A model generated the notes under the pieces. The model did no database searches and was not told the DNA's origin. It saw nothing but the letters and a program-made list of their open reading frames with translations. Positions 45,165 to 54,321 of a DNA stretch of 64,000 nucleotides are shown here, in pieces. The DNA comes from Pseudomonas sp. LFM046 (lineage in GTDB: Bacteria > Pseudomonadota > Gammaproteobacteria > Pseudomonadales > Pseudomonadaceae), in assembly GCF_000949385.2 (NCBI RefSeq), contig NZ_JYKO02000001.1, positions 4,643,840 through 4,707,839 of the forward strand. The letters run 5' to 3'. How positions within the stretch are numbered: the stretch's first letter is position 1; the number at the start of each line of letters is the position of its first letter. Position numbers and translations under genes: made by a program.

Positions 45165-46148
45165 CTACACCCCTGCCGCCTCCGCCAACCCTTTCTCTTT
45201 CAACCACTCCGGATTGAACAACCGCCCGGCGTACAACCCTCCGCGATCGCAGAGCAAGGTCACGATCCGATGCCCCGGCCCCAACTGGTGGGCCACCTGC
45301 ACGGCGGCCGCGAGGTTGATGCCGGAGGAGCCGCCGACGAACAGTCCCTCCTCCCGCAGCAGGCGATAGACCATGGCCACGCAGGCCAGGTCGTCCACCT
45401 GCACGGCGTCGTCGATGGGCGTGCCTTCGAGGTTGGCGGTGACCCGCGTGGTGCCGATGCCCTCGGTGATGGAACTGCCCTCGGCCACCAGTTCCCCGCG
45501 TTTCACCCAGTTGTAGAGGGCGCTGCCCATGGGGTCGGCGAGGACGATGCGCACCTTCGGATCGCGCTCCTTGAGGAAGCGCGCCACCCCGGCCAGGGTG
45601 CCGCCGGTGCCGGTGGCGCAGACGAAGGCGTCCAGGCGGCCTTCGGTGTCGGCCCAGATTTCCGGGCCGGTGGTTTCGTAGTGGGCCTGGCGGTTGGCGA
45701 TGTTGTCGAACTGGTTGGCCCAGACGGCGCCGGGCAGTTCGTCCGCCAGGCGACCGGCGATCTTCTGGTAGTTGTCCGGGTCCTTGTAGGGTTTGGGTGG
45801 CACCGGGCGCACCTCGGCGCCCAGGGTGCGCAGCAGGTCGAGCTTTTCCGGGGACTGGTTGTCGGGGATCACGATAATGCAGCGATAGCCCTGGGCGGCG
45901 CAGATATGCGCCAGGCCGATACCGGTGTTGCCGGCGGTGCCCTCCACCACGGTGCCGCCCGGCAGCAATCGGCCCTGGCGTTCGGCGTCGTCGATGATGA
46001 AGCGGGCGGCGCGGTCCTTCACCGAGCCACCGGGGTTGAGGAATTCGGCCTTGGCCAGGATGTCACAGCCGGTTTCGGCGCTGAGGCCGATGAGACGCAG
46101 CAGGGGTGTATTGCCGACGCTGCCGATGAAACCTTCGCGGATCACCAT
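45165..46148 (-). CDS. PLP-dependent cysteine synthase family protein
   Basis: 327-residue fold-type II PLP enzyme. PLP lysine Lys44 in NPGGSVKDRAARF, phosphate loop GTAGNTG, glycine-rich CATGTGGTLAG, and the late motif VGGSSGIN. Closest in character to O-acetylserine sulfhydrylase/CysK, but the insertion PPKPYKDPDNY distinguishes it from the usual Pseudomonas CysK and CysM. It could instead act as a cystathionine beta-synthase-like enzyme. Single gene, no cys genes adjacent. Confidence 0.88.
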   Translation of the reverse strand: MVIREGFIGSVGNTPLLRLIGLSAETGCDILAKAEFLNPGGSVKDRAARFIIDDAERQGRLLPGGTVVEGTAGNTGIGLAHICAAQGYRCIIVIPDNQSPEKLDLLRTLGAEVRPVPPKPYKDPDNYQKIAGRLADELPGAVWANQFDNIANRQAHYETTGPEIWADTEGRLDAFVCATGTGGTLAGVARFLKERDPKVRIVLADPMGSALYNWVKRGELVAEGSSITEGIGTTRVTANLEGTPIDDAVQVDDLACVAMVYRLLREEGLFVGGSSGINLAAAVQVAHQLGPGHRIVTLLCDRGGLYAGRLFNPEWLKEKGLAEAAGV

Positions 46149-46203
46149 GCTGCACCTCCCGGAGTCGCTGCATGGGAACGAACAGTTTCAGTCTAGCCGT
46201 GCG

Positions 46204-46644
46204 CTAGTTCGCCTTGCCCTTCTCGAACTGGTACTTGATGACATCCGACAGCGTCGCCGTCAGGGCCGCCGTGGAAACCCCGAACATCAGCACACCGTTG
46301 GCGGCCTCCAGCGGGCCCAGCAACCGCCACCGCTCGTTCATGACGATGTCACCGTAGCCCAGCGTGACGAAGTTCACCGCCGAGTGGTAAAGCGCCTTGG
46401 CAAGGCTGTCGAACTCCCCGAGCGCCATGAACAGCCCACCCCAGATCGCCATCTGCACGAAGTTGCCCAGCAGCATTACCAGCATCACCGCCGACAGCAG
46501 CATGGTGGTGTGCCACGGCGATGCGCTGACCCGCCCTCCCCGCACGTAGCGGACGTACGGCCTCAGGCTGAAGGCCACGAACACGGCCTGCAGCACCAGG
46601 CAGAGCACCATCACGGGAATTCCGACCAGCAGATTGAGCAACAT
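46204..46644 (-). CDS. Two-TM potassium channel family protein
   Basis: 146-residue membrane protein with a pore loop and selectivity filter TLGYGD at about residues 94-99, a helix before the pore region (about 48-73), one after (about 115-133), and an extra hydrophobic N-terminal helix. It resembles the ion-channel-2 family, without a cytosolic RCK/TrkA-N domain. The ATG at 46644 has GAGAGG six bases upstream. It follows the FUSC gene by 10 bp and is the last gene of the export operon. Ion specificity inferred from the filter. Confidence 0.88.
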   Translation of the reverse strand: MLLNLLVGIPVMVLCLVLQAVFVAFSLRPYVRYVRGGRVSASPWHTTMLLSAVMLVMLLGNFVQMAIWGGLFMALGEFDSLAKALYHSAVNFVTLGYGDIVMNERWRLLGPLEAANGVLMFGVSTAALTATLSDVIKYQFEKGKAN

Positions 46645-46654
46645 GGACAACCTC

Positions 46655-47680
46655 TCAGGGGGCTTCGCGGCGTTGCCGGAGGAAACGCCGGCGATCGATC
46701 AGGTAGACCGCCCCGCAGGCGTACAGGGTGACCGCGATGAACAGCCCCATGCGCACCGCAAAGGCGGTGTAGACGTCCTTGCCTGCCTCGCTGTCCTGTA
46801 CCGACTGGCCGAGCAGGATGATCAGGGTCACCAGGGTGTTGATCCAGAACGCGGGAGTCTGGCGGCTCGCCGCCAGGGCGTAGAGCCGGCGGGCCAGCAC
46901 CAGGCCGAACAGCAGCATCCAGAGAAAGAACATCCACAGGTGCGGGAACAGGCTCAGCGCGCTCCAGAACAGCATGGCCAGCAGGCCGCCAAGCAGGGTC
47001 GAGCCCAGCAGCTCACGGCCCGCGGTGCGGGCGGAGGCGCCGCAGACCTGCTGACCGAGGCTGACCGCCTTCATGATCAGCGGCATGTAGCTGGACGGGT
47101 CGATCAGCGCCAGGAGAAATGCCGGTAGCACCACCAGGGCCGCGCGCAGGGCGATCCAGGCGGACTCGGTGGCGTCCGGCGCGGGACGGGGCGGCGGCGT
47201 CGGGGCATTGGCCGGTTCCGGGAACAGCATGTGGCTGACCAGCACCACCAGCACGGCGAGGACGATGCCCTTGGCCAGGGCCTCGATGACCGTAACCGCC
47301 AGGCCGAAGTCGAAGGTGCCCGCCGCCGAGATCATGGTCAGGCCAATCACCAGGAACTGGGCCACCAGCGGATTGCCCCCACGCAGCCCATAGCGGAAGC
47401 AGAGAAACAGGCACAGCCCCACCAGCAATACGCCACTGGGGGGCGCGTGGCGCAGCAACGGAATCATCAGCAACCCGATGCCGGTGGTGAGCATGATGAC
47501 CAATGCCAGGGCCGGGGCGGCCTTCAGGGGTAGCGGGCTGTTTTTCGTGACCAGCAGCAGGAGGGCGAAGATCGGCGACAGGAAGGGAATCGGCAAGGCG
47601 AGGCCGAAGCTCGCCGCCAGGCACAGCGCGACACCGCTGGCCAGGCGCAACGCGCGCCGGCCACGCGGATCAGTAGGCAT
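46655..47680 (-). CDS. FUSC/DUF2955 family inner-membrane protein
   Basis: 341-residue membrane protein with two blocks of hydrophobic helices (about 12-150 and 178-325) split by a Pro-rich cytosolic segment (PEPANAPTPPPRPAPD). This matches the DUF2955/FUSC type related to AaeB and MdtO, aromatic-acid and drug exporters. It overlaps the HlyD adaptor gene by 11 bases and precedes the K+ channel gene. Together with the adaptor and outer-membrane factor it forms a complete tripartite pump. Substrate unknown. Confidence 0.86.
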   Translation of the reverse strand: MPTDPRGRRALRLASGVALCLAASFGLALPIPFLSPIFALLLLVTKNSPLPLKAAPALALVIMLTTGIGLLMIPLLRHAPPSGVLLVGLCLFLCFRYGLRGGNPLVAQFLVIGLTMISAAGTFDFGLAVTVIEALAKGIVLAVLVVLVSHMLFPEPANAPTPPPRPAPDATESAWIALRAALVVLPAFLLALIDPSSYMPLIMKAVSLGQQVCGASARTAGRELLGSTLLGGLLAMLFWSALSLFPHLWMFFLWMLLFGLVLARRLYALAASRQTPAFWINTLVTLIILLGQSVQDSEAGKDVYTAFAVRMGLFIAVTLYACGAVYLIDRRRFLRQRREAP

Positions 47681-48800
47681 AGGACAGCCAGCTCATCAGG
47701 TAGATGTACAGGCGGCCCAGGGGGTTGAGCGGATTGCCCTCGGAAGGAAACGCCATCACCTCCGCCTGGCCACCGACACGCAAGCCCTGCAGCTTGTCCA
47801 CTTCACCCGGAGCGAATTCCACGATCACCGGGAAGCGCTGTGCCGGACGCAGCCAGTCGCGGCTGTTCTCCACCGTCGGCAAGGTACCGGGCGCCGGGGT
47901 CTGCCCCACGCTGACGCCATAGCCAACGCTGCGCACCCGCCCTTCGAAGACCTGCCCCGGCAGGGCGTCCAGCACGATGGCCACGGGCGTGCCGACCTGG
48001 ACGTGGCCCAGGTTGTTCTCGGTCATTTCGGCGCTCAGCCAGAGGTCGTGGATGGCGATCAGGGTCATCACCGGGCTGCCGGCGCCGACGAACTGGCCGA
48101 CGTCCGTGCGCAGGTCGGTGATCAACCCGGCGGAACGGGCTCGCACGCGCGTATTGGCGAGGTCCAGTTCGGCCTTCTCCAGTGCGGTGGCGGCGCTGCG
48201 CAACTGGGCGTTTTCCTCTTCGCTGCCGCCCTGCTGTTCCCGCGCCCGCTGCACTTCGGCCCGCGCCGCGGATACCTGGCTGACGGACTGTTCGAGGGTG
48301 GCCCGTGCCACTTCCAGGCGGCGCACGGAGATGGTGCCCGGGTCTTCGCGGTAAAGCCGTTCGAGACGGTCGCTGTCCTGCCGGGCCTTCAGTTCGTTGG
48401 CCTGGGCCGCCCGCAGGGACGCCAGCGCCGAATCGATGGCGGCGGTACTGGCGCCGATCTGGCGGCGCATGGTCTCCAGGTCGGCGCGGGCACGGTCGGC
48501 AGCGATCTGGTACTGCTCGGTGTCCACTTCGAAGAGCACTTCGCCCGCTTTCACATCCTGGTTATTGCGCACATGCACCCGCGTGACCCGCCCCGCCACT
48601 TCGGCCGCCACCGGCACCACGAAGGCCTGCACCCGCGCCTGCTGGGTGTAGGGCGTGAAGCGATCCGCCAGGAGGTACCAGGCCAGGGTCAGGATGATCA
48701 CCAGCGCCACCCATTTCGTCCCCTTCGCGGCCGCGTCGGGCGCAGGGGCTGGCTCGGGCTTGGCCGGTTGCTCGACCGGGACCTGCGGTTGCTCGCTCAT
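47670..48800 (-). CDS. HlyD/EmrA-type membrane fusion adaptor
   Basis: 376 residues: cytosolic Pro/Ala-rich N-terminus, one membrane anchor (WVALVIILTLAWYLLA), lipoyl half-motifs (VAAEVAGRVTRVHVRNNQDV, RARSAGLITDLRTDVGQFV), a long coiled-coil between them (about 95-190), and a beta-barrel domain. The single N-terminal anchor rather than a lipobox places it in the HlyD/EmrA/AaeA class. Overlaps the outer-membrane factor gene by four bases. Confidence 0.91.
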   Translation of the reverse strand: MSEQPQVPVEQPAKPEPAPAPDAAAKGTKWVALVIILTLAWYLLADRFTPYTQQARVQAFVVPVAAEVAGRVTRVHVRNNQDVKAGEVLFEVDTEQYQIAADRARADLETMRRQIGASTAAIDSALASLRAAQANELKARQDSDRLERLYREDPGTISVRRLEVARATLEQSVSQVSAARAEVQRAREQQGGSEEENAQLRSAATALEKAELDLANTRVRARSAGLITDLRTDVGQFVGAGSPVMTLIAIHDLWLSAEMTENNLGHVQVGTPVAIVLDALPGQVFEGRVRSVGYGVSVGQTPAPGTLPTVENSRDWLRPAQRFPVIVEFAPGEVDKLQGLRVGGQAEVMAFPSEGNPLNPLGRLYIYLMSWLSYAY

Positions 48801-50338
48801 TCTCTTTCACCTTGCTCGCTATCGGCGTCCGGCCGGTCCTGGGGCTGCGGTTCGTCCAGCAGGTCACCCCAGTCGGTGCGTTGTTTCATCTGGTCGCGCG
48901 TGCTGTCGTCGATCATCGGCCCATCCCGGAACCAGCCACCACCGAGGGCCTTGTACAGGGCGATGAGGTTGCTCACGGCGTCGCTGCGGCTGAGCAGGTA
49001 GCTGTCCTGCTGCTGGAACAGCTCGCGCTGGGCGTCCAGGACCCGCTGGAAGTCGGCGAAGCCCTCACGGTACTGGGCGTTGGCCAGGTCCAGGGAACGC
49101 AGGGCGGCCTGGGTGCTCTCGCGGCGGATGCGCTCGCTTTCCAGGGCCTTGGCCAACCCGGTGGCGGCATCGTCGGCTTCCCGCGCGGCCTGGCGCACCC
49201 GGTCGCGGTAGGCCTCGATCAGTTGCTGCAGCCGCGCGTCCTGCACCCGCACGTCGTTCTTGATGCGGCCGTGATCGAACAGGTTCCAGGCCAGGCTGGG
49301 GCCGGCAACCAGATCCAGGTTGTTGGGGGTGTTATCGAGCGTCGAAGCGCTCCAGACGATGCTGCCCAGCAGGGTCACCGAGGGGTAGAGATCGGCCTCG
49401 GCGACGCCGATCAGGGCTGACTGGGCGGCCACCGCCAGTTCCGCGGCGCGCACATCCGGCCGGCGCAGGAGCAGGTTGGCGGGCACGTCCTGCAGGACCG
49501 CGTGGTCGGGCAGCGGAATCAGCCCTTCCCCCTCCCGCAGTTCCGGCAGGGGGCCCGGCGGGCGGCCGATCAGCACGGAGAGGGCGTTACGGGTGCGCAC
49601 GACCTGGCCTTCCAGGTCCGGAATGGTGCCGAGTGTGGCCAGGTACTGGGCCTTGGCCTGCTGGAAGTCCAGTTCGGAGCTGTCGCCGCTGCGGAACAGG
49701 CGCTCGGTGATCTCGAAGCTGCGCTTCTGCCGTTCGGCGTTTTCCTGGGCGATGCGCAGGCGGGCCTCGAAGGTCCGCAGGATGAAATAGGTGTCCGCCA
49801 CCTGGGCGCGCAACAGCACCAGGGCGTCCTCGTAATTGGCCTGGGCGGCGAAGTAGGCGGCGTCGGCCGACTCGATGGCGCGACTGAAGCGGCCCCAGAA
49901 GTCCAGCTCCCAGGCGACGTCGAAGCCGGTGCTGTATTGCCAGAACTGGTTGTCCTGGGGATTGCGGCCGCCGGACTGGTGGCGATCCACATAGAGGCCG
50001 TCGGCGCTGGCCTGCTGGAACTGCGGGTAGCGGCCGCTCAGGGCGATGCCCAACTGCGCGCGAGACTCCATCACCCGCAGGCCGGCGATCTCCAGGGTGG
50101 AGTTGTAGGCGTCCGCCTCGGCGATCAGGGCATCGAGGGTCGGGTCCTCGAACACCTGCCACCACATCAGCAGATCGGGCTGCGGCCGGTTGAGGCTCAT
50201 CTGCTCCAGCGCCGGGCTGTTCCAGTGTTCCACCCAGGGCTCGCGGGGCGACTGGAAGTCGGGGCCGACCCGAACGCAGCCGGCCAGCCCGACGATTCCG
50301 GCCAGGAGACCCCACAGGGGCGCACGCAGGTCTGGCAT
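48797..50338 (-). CDS. RND/NodT-type outer membrane efflux lipoprotein
   Basis: 513-residue TolC-superfamily outer-membrane channel. Lipoprotein signal with LAGC, then VGPDFQSPREPW, typical of OprM/NodT factors. It has two TolC repeat units of coiled-coil and beta-strands (ADAYNSTLEIAGLRVMESRAQ; RRPDVRAAELAVAAQSALIG). The C-terminal tail is acidic and charged (DRPDADSEQGERE). Starts 18 bp after the AI-2E permease gene ends. Confidence 0.93.
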   Translation of the reverse strand: MPDLRAPLWGLLAGIVGLAGCVRVGPDFQSPREPWVEHWNSPALEQMSLNRPQPDLLMWWQVFEDPTLDALIAEADAYNSTLEIAGLRVMESRAQLGIALSGRYPQFQQASADGLYVDRHQSGGRNPQDNQFWQYSTGFDVAWELDFWGRFSRAIESADAAYFAAQANYEDALVLLRAQVADTYFILRTFEARLRIAQENAERQKRSFEITERLFRSGDSSELDFQQAKAQYLATLGTIPDLEGQVVRTRNALSVLIGRPPGPLPELREGEGLIPLPDHAVLQDVPANLLLRRPDVRAAELAVAAQSALIGVAEADLYPSVTLLGSIVWSASTLDNTPNNLDLVAGPSLAWNLFDHGRIKNDVRVQDARLQQLIEAYRDRVRQAAREADDAATGLAKALESERIRRESTQAALRSLDLANAQYREGFADFQRVLDAQRELFQQQDSYLLSRSDAVSNLIALYKALGGGWFRDGPMIDDSTRDQMKQRTDWGDLLDEPQPQDRPDADSEQGERE

Positions 50339-50355
50339 AGCGCCTGGTCTGCGAT

Positions 50356-51462
50356 TCAGGACGCGGCCTTATCCTCGATGGCGGGAGCCTGCGGCGGGTC
50401 CTCGACCCATTGCCAGAACAGCTTGTAGCCCACCGCCAGGAGCACCGGGCCGATGAACAGGCCGATGATGCCGCCGGTGACCATGCCCCCCAGCGCGCCG
50501 ATCAGCACCACCGGCATCGGCACGTTGACGCCCCGCCCCAGCAGCAGCGGCTTGAGCACGTTGTCCGCCAGGCCGGCGACGATGCTGTACACGGAGAAGA
50601 TGATGACCCCGAGGGTTGCGCCCTCGGTCGAGAAGACGAAGACGATCACCGGCAGGGTGATCAGCGTGGCCGGCAACTGCATGATGCCCAGCAGCAGCAC
50701 TGCCAGCGCCAGCACGCCGGCCCCCGGAACGCCCATGACCACGAAGCCGATGCCCACCAGCAGCATCTGGATGAAGGCGATGCCCACCACGCCCTGAGCC
50801 ACGGCGCGGATCGTCGCGGTGCACAGCTCGGCGATCTGCGGCCCGCGCACGGGGCCGGACAGGCGCGAGGCGATGGACACCGTGGCGCGGTGGCCGGTTT
50901 CGCCAAACGCCATGATGATGCCGCCGATGATCAGGGCGCCGAGGAACATCAGGAACCCTGCGCCGACCCCGGCCAGCTTGCCCATCACCATCAAGCCCGC
51001 CCCCTTGAGGTGCGGCAGGGCCTTTTTCACCAGGCTGCCCTGGTCGGCGCTGGCGACCTGCGCCCAGGCATCGTGGAGGCTCTGGCCGATGAGGGGCCAA
51101 CTGGCGATCGAATCCGGCGGCGCCGGAATGTGCAGTTCGCCCCCCTTGAGCAGCGCCAGGGTGCTGTCCACCGATTCGCCGATGGAGGAGCCCAGGAGAA
51201 TCACCGGCACCATCAGGATCGCCACCGAGACCAGGGTGATCAGTGTCGCCACATGACCTTCACGCAGGCCCAGGGCCTTCACCAGCCGGCGGTGCAGCGG
51301 GTAGAAGGTCACGGCCAGGATCAGCGACCAGAGCATCAGGTCGAGGAACGGCCGGAACACCTGGTAGCAGGACAGCGCCAGGACCAGGACGAGGCCGGCG
51401 CGAATGAACACGTCGAGCAGGCCTCGGGAGAGGAAATACTCCGTAAGGGAGGATGGGGTCAT
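50356..51462 (-). CDS. AI-2E family transporter (PerM-like)
   Basis: 368-residue polytopic membrane protein of the AI-2E/PerM family, about eight helices, with a central soluble segment (about 120-155) and the family-typical end region (NVPMPVVLIGALGGMVTGGIIGLFIGPVLLAVGY, outlined). Despite the name, most members have no proven autoinducer function; some are Na+/H+ antiporters or exporters. It is the first gene of the operon with the tripartite efflux genes and the K+ channel. Confidence 0.9.
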   Translation of the reverse strand: MTPSSLTEYFLSRGLLDVFIRAGLVLVLALSCYQVFRPFLDLMLWSLILAVTFYPLHRRLVKALGLREGHVATLITLVSVAILMVPVILLGSSIGESVDSTLALLKGGELHIPAPPDSIASWPLIGQSLHDAWAQVASADQGSLVKKALPHLKGAGLMVMGKLAGVGAGFLMFLGALIIGGIIMAFGETGHRATVSIASRLSGPVRGPQIAELCTATIRAVAQGVVGIAFIQMLLVGIGFVVMGVPGAGVLALAVLLLGIMQLPATLITLPVIVFVFSTEGATLGVIIFSVYSIVAGLADNVLKPLLLGRGVNVPMPVVLIGALGGMVTGGIIGLFIGPVLLAVGYKLFWQWVEDPPQAPAIEDKAAS

Positions 51463-51594
51463 CGGGATCTCCTAGAAACCTTTGACGGATGAGCCGGAGA
51501 GGCTCGGGACAGACCTCGGGAACACCCTTTCACAGGGCGCCCCGGGCTCACAGGTGAGCATAGACGGCACCAGGCTTCGCGCCCGGTGTATGTG

Positions 51595-52032
51595 TCATTC
51601 GCCGATATCTTCGTTCCACAGCTCCGGACGGGCGCGGATGAAATCCTCCATCAGCTTCATGCACTCGGCGTTCTGCAGGACATCCAGCTCCACGCCTCGC
51701 GAGCGCAGCAGCTCCTCTTCGCCCATGAAGGTGCGGTTCTCGCCGATCACCACCTTGGGAATGCCGTAGAGCAGGATGGCGCCGCTGCACATGGAGCACG
51801 GCGACAGGGTGGTGTAGAGCACCGCCTCGCGGTAGACGCTGGCGGGCTGGCGGCCGGCGTTCTCGAACGCATCCATCTCGCCGTGCTTGATGGCGCTGCC
51901 TTCCTGGACACGGCGGTTGTGGCCTCGGCCAATGATGCGCCCCTTGTGGACGATCACCGAGCCGATGGGGATTCCGCCCTTGGCCAGGCCTTGGCGGGCT
52001 TCGTCGATGGCAGCTTGCATGAAGGGGTCCAT
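51595..52032 (-). CDS. Nucleoside/cytosine deaminase family protein
   Basis: 145-residue zinc deaminase. Active-site motifs HGEMDA (zinc His and catalytic Glu) and PCSMCSG (two zinc Cys). Overall pattern (IDEARQGLAKGGIPIGSVIV, GENRTFMGEEELLRSRGVE) resembles yeast-type cytosine deaminase rather than TadA. Likely deaminates cytosine or a related base. Two ATGs: 52032 has AAGGA six bases upstream and is preferred over 52038. It is 47 bp downstream of the SulP permease gene, which suggests cotranscription. Confidence 0.88.
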   Translation of the reverse strand: MDPFMQAAIDEARQGLAKGGIPIGSVIVHKGRIIGRGHNRRVQEGSAIKHGEMDAFENAGRQPASVYREAVLYTTLSPCSMCSGAILLYGIPKVVIGENRTFMGEEELLRSRGVELDVLQNAECMKLMEDFIRARPELWNEDIGE

Positions 52033-52079
52033 GTTCATTCCTTGTATGGATGTGGGTGCCGAATGGTCGAATGCAGGAT

Positions 52080-53795
52080 TCAGTCGACCGGTTCCTTCTC
52101 GGGTGCGGCCTGTTCGTTCTGCTTTGCGAGCCAGATCTGGTAGGCATTGATCCCCGCGCGCACGGTGCTGAACACCATGGGCGGTTTCAACTCACCCAGC
52201 TCGCCGGAGCGCTGCATCAGCTCCTGGGCCGGACCGATAAGACGGGAGAAACCGAAGAAGATGCCTCGGGCAGCCAGCGCCTGCTGCACTTCGCGCAGGG
52301 TCGCCAGGCCCGTGACATCGAGGTTGATCATGGTCTCGGCGTTGAGCAACACCGCGCGCGGGTGGTCCATCTGCTCCACCTGCTGCAGCAGACGTTGCTT
52401 GAAGTAGTCGGCATTGAAGAACAGCAGCGGCGCGTCGAAGCGATAGACCAACAGACCCGGCAAGGTGGTGGCCTGTGGATAACGGCTCACTTCAACCTGC
52501 CCGTCCACGCCTTCCACCCAGCCGAGCACGGCGTCACTGGGCCGGTAGGTGTAGTAGAGCAAGCGAAGCAGGGCCAGCGCGACGGCGACGAAGATGCCCG
52601 GCAGTACACCGACGCCCAGCACGCCCACCGTGGTCAGCAGGCACAAGGCGCATTCGAAGCGGCTGAGACGCCAGAACCCTTTGAGCGCGCGGATGTCGAT
52701 CAACCCCCAGCCCGCCAGCATCAACACGGCACCGAGGGCGGTGATGGGCACCCAGGCCAGGGGGCCGTGGAGGAAAACCAGTACGGCGACTATCACCAGA
52801 GCCACCACCACGCTGACCATCTGGGTCTTGCCGCCCACCAGGTCGTTGACCGCCGTGCGCGAGTCCGCGCCGCTGATGACGAAGGCCTGGGACACCCCGG
52901 CACCGACGTTGGACAGGCCGAGCGCGATGAACTCGCGGTTGGCGTCGATGCTGTAGCCACGGCGAGCCGCGAAGCTGCGGGCGGTGAGCATGGCGCTGCA
53001 GAAGCTGACGATGGTGATACCGGTGGCGTCCCGCAGCAGGGAGAGCAGCTCGTTGTAGCTGGCCTTCGGCCAACTCAGTTCAGGCAAGCCCGCCGGGACG
53101 GCGCCCAGCAGGGCCACGCCGTGGCGGTCCAGTTGAAAGATGGCGGCGACGGCGGACGCCAGCACGATGCCCACCAGGGCCGCCGGTATCCGCGGAAAAC
53201 GACGCGGCAGCAGGACCAGCAGCAACAGTGTCGCGGCCCCCAGCGCCAGGGTGAGCAGGTGGGTATCGGCCAGGTTGCGGACCATCGCCAACAGGCCGGC
53301 GATGAAGCCGCTGGTCTCGCTCTGGTAGCCCAGCACCTTGCCCAGTTGCCCGGCCAGCAGGCTGAGGCCGATGCCATTGAGGTAGCCCACGAGGATCGGC
53401 CGGGAAAGGAAGCTGGCGATGAAGCCCGCGCGGATCAGTCCGCCGATGATCGACAGCAGGCCGACCATCACGGCAATGATCATCGACAGGTGGATCAGCC
53501 GCTGCGGATCACCGGCAGCCAGCGGCGTGATGGCGGCAGCCACCATGGCCGCGGTGGCGGCATCGGGCCCGACCATGAGCTGCCGGGAGCCGCCCACGAG
53601 GGCGTAGATCAGCATCGGCAGGATGCAGGCGTAGAGACCGACCTGGGCGGGAAAGCCGATGATCTGCGCGTAGGCGATGGCGGTGGGAATCTGCACGGCG
53701 GCGACGGACAGGCCGGCAGTGAGGTCGGCACGCATCCATTCGCGACGGTACTGAAAATGGCTGACGCGGTTACGCAGCTGTTGGACCAAGTCCAT
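52080..53795 (-). CDS. SulP family anion permease with STAS domain
   Basis: 571 residues: SLC26/SulP transporter core of about 12-14 helices (IPTAIAYAQIIGFPAQVGLYA, GPDAATAAMVAAA) and a C-terminal STAS domain (about 445-550; LNAETMINLDVTGLATL). Moves sulfate, bicarbonate, dicarboxylate or another anion; not decidable. The start MDLVQQLRN at 53795 is preferred to 53837. No carbonic anhydrase or cys gene is adjacent. Confidence 0.92.
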   Translation of the reverse strand: MDLVQQLRNRVSHFQYRREWMRADLTAGLSVAAVQIPTAIAYAQIIGFPAQVGLYACILPMLIYALVGGSRQLMVGPDAATAAMVAAAITPLAAGDPQRLIHLSMIIAVMVGLLSIIGGLIRAGFIASFLSRPILVGYLNGIGLSLLAGQLGKVLGYQSETSGFIAGLLAMVRNLADTHLLTLALGAATLLLLVLLPRRFPRIPAALVGIVLASAVAAIFQLDRHGVALLGAVPAGLPELSWPKASYNELLSLLRDATGITIVSFCSAMLTARSFAARRGYSIDANREFIALGLSNVGAGVSQAFVISGADSRTAVNDLVGGKTQMVSVVVALVIVAVLVFLHGPLAWVPITALGAVLMLAGWGLIDIRALKGFWRLSRFECALCLLTTVGVLGVGVLPGIFVAVALALLRLLYYTYRPSDAVLGWVEGVDGQVEVSRYPQATTLPGLLVYRFDAPLLFFNADYFKQRLLQQVEQMDHPRAVLLNAETMINLDVTGLATLREVQQALAARGIFFGFSRLIGPAQELMQRSGELGELKPPMVFSTVRAGINAYQIWLAKQNEQAAPEKEPVD

Positions 53796-53838
53796 CGAGT
53801 CGGTCCTTGAGAGGGTCGATCCTGCAAAGCTTATCAAC

Positions 53839-53863
53839 GGCGCCGGAATTTTCCCGGCGCCGC
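53839..53863 (-). terminator. Hairpin past the VOC gene
   Basis: Nine-bp stem CGGCGCCGG/CCGGCGCCG with a 7-base loop, 15 bases past the VOC stop (53879). The T-run on the minus strand is weak. Confidence 0.6.
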
Positions 53864-53878
53864 GGTCATTTTTGAGAA

Positions 53879-54292
53879 TTAATGATTCTTCTCACAGTTG
53901 ATCATCCAGGGCACACCGAAGCGGTCCACCAGCATGCCGAAGCGCTCGGCCCAGAAGGTCTGCGCCAGCGGCATCTGTACCTGGCCACCCTCGGCCAGGG
54001 CGTTGAACACCCGCTCGGCCTCGACAATGCGGTCGATGTTGAGCGCGATGCTGATGCCGCTGATGCCGTTAAACGGCGCCTGGGGCGGGCAGTCCGAGCC
54101 CATGATCACCTGGTCGCCCACCGCCAGGCGGGCATGCATGATCTTGTCGCGGAAGTTTTCCGGCACATCACCGCAAGCCGGGCTCTCGGCGAAAGTCAGG
54201 AAGGCTTCCAGGGTGCCGTTCAGCACCTTGGCGTAGAACTGGAAGGCCGGGCCGCACTGGCCATCGAACGTCAGGTAAGGATCGATTTTCAT
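53879..54292 (-). CDS. VOC family protein (PhnB-like)
   Basis: 137-residue glyoxalase/bleomycin-resistance-fold protein of the PhnB/3-demethylubiquinone type (PYLTFDGQCGPAFQFYAKVL, FWAERFGMLVDRFGVPWMIN). No metal or substrate can be assigned. The ATG at 54292 fits; the frame is open to 54325. Downstream of a YciI/DGPF gene (29-bp gap), a common pairing with unknown purpose. Confidence 0.9.
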   Translation of the reverse strand: MKIDPYLTFDGQCGPAFQFYAKVLNGTLEAFLTFAESPACGDVPENFRDKIMHARLAVGDQVIMGSDCPPQAPFNGISGISIALNIDRIVEAERVFNALAEGGQVQMPLAQTFWAERFGMLVDRFGVPWMINCEKNH

Positions 54293-54321
54293 GAGGGTCT
54301 CCTTTAGGTGAACTTCAGCGG

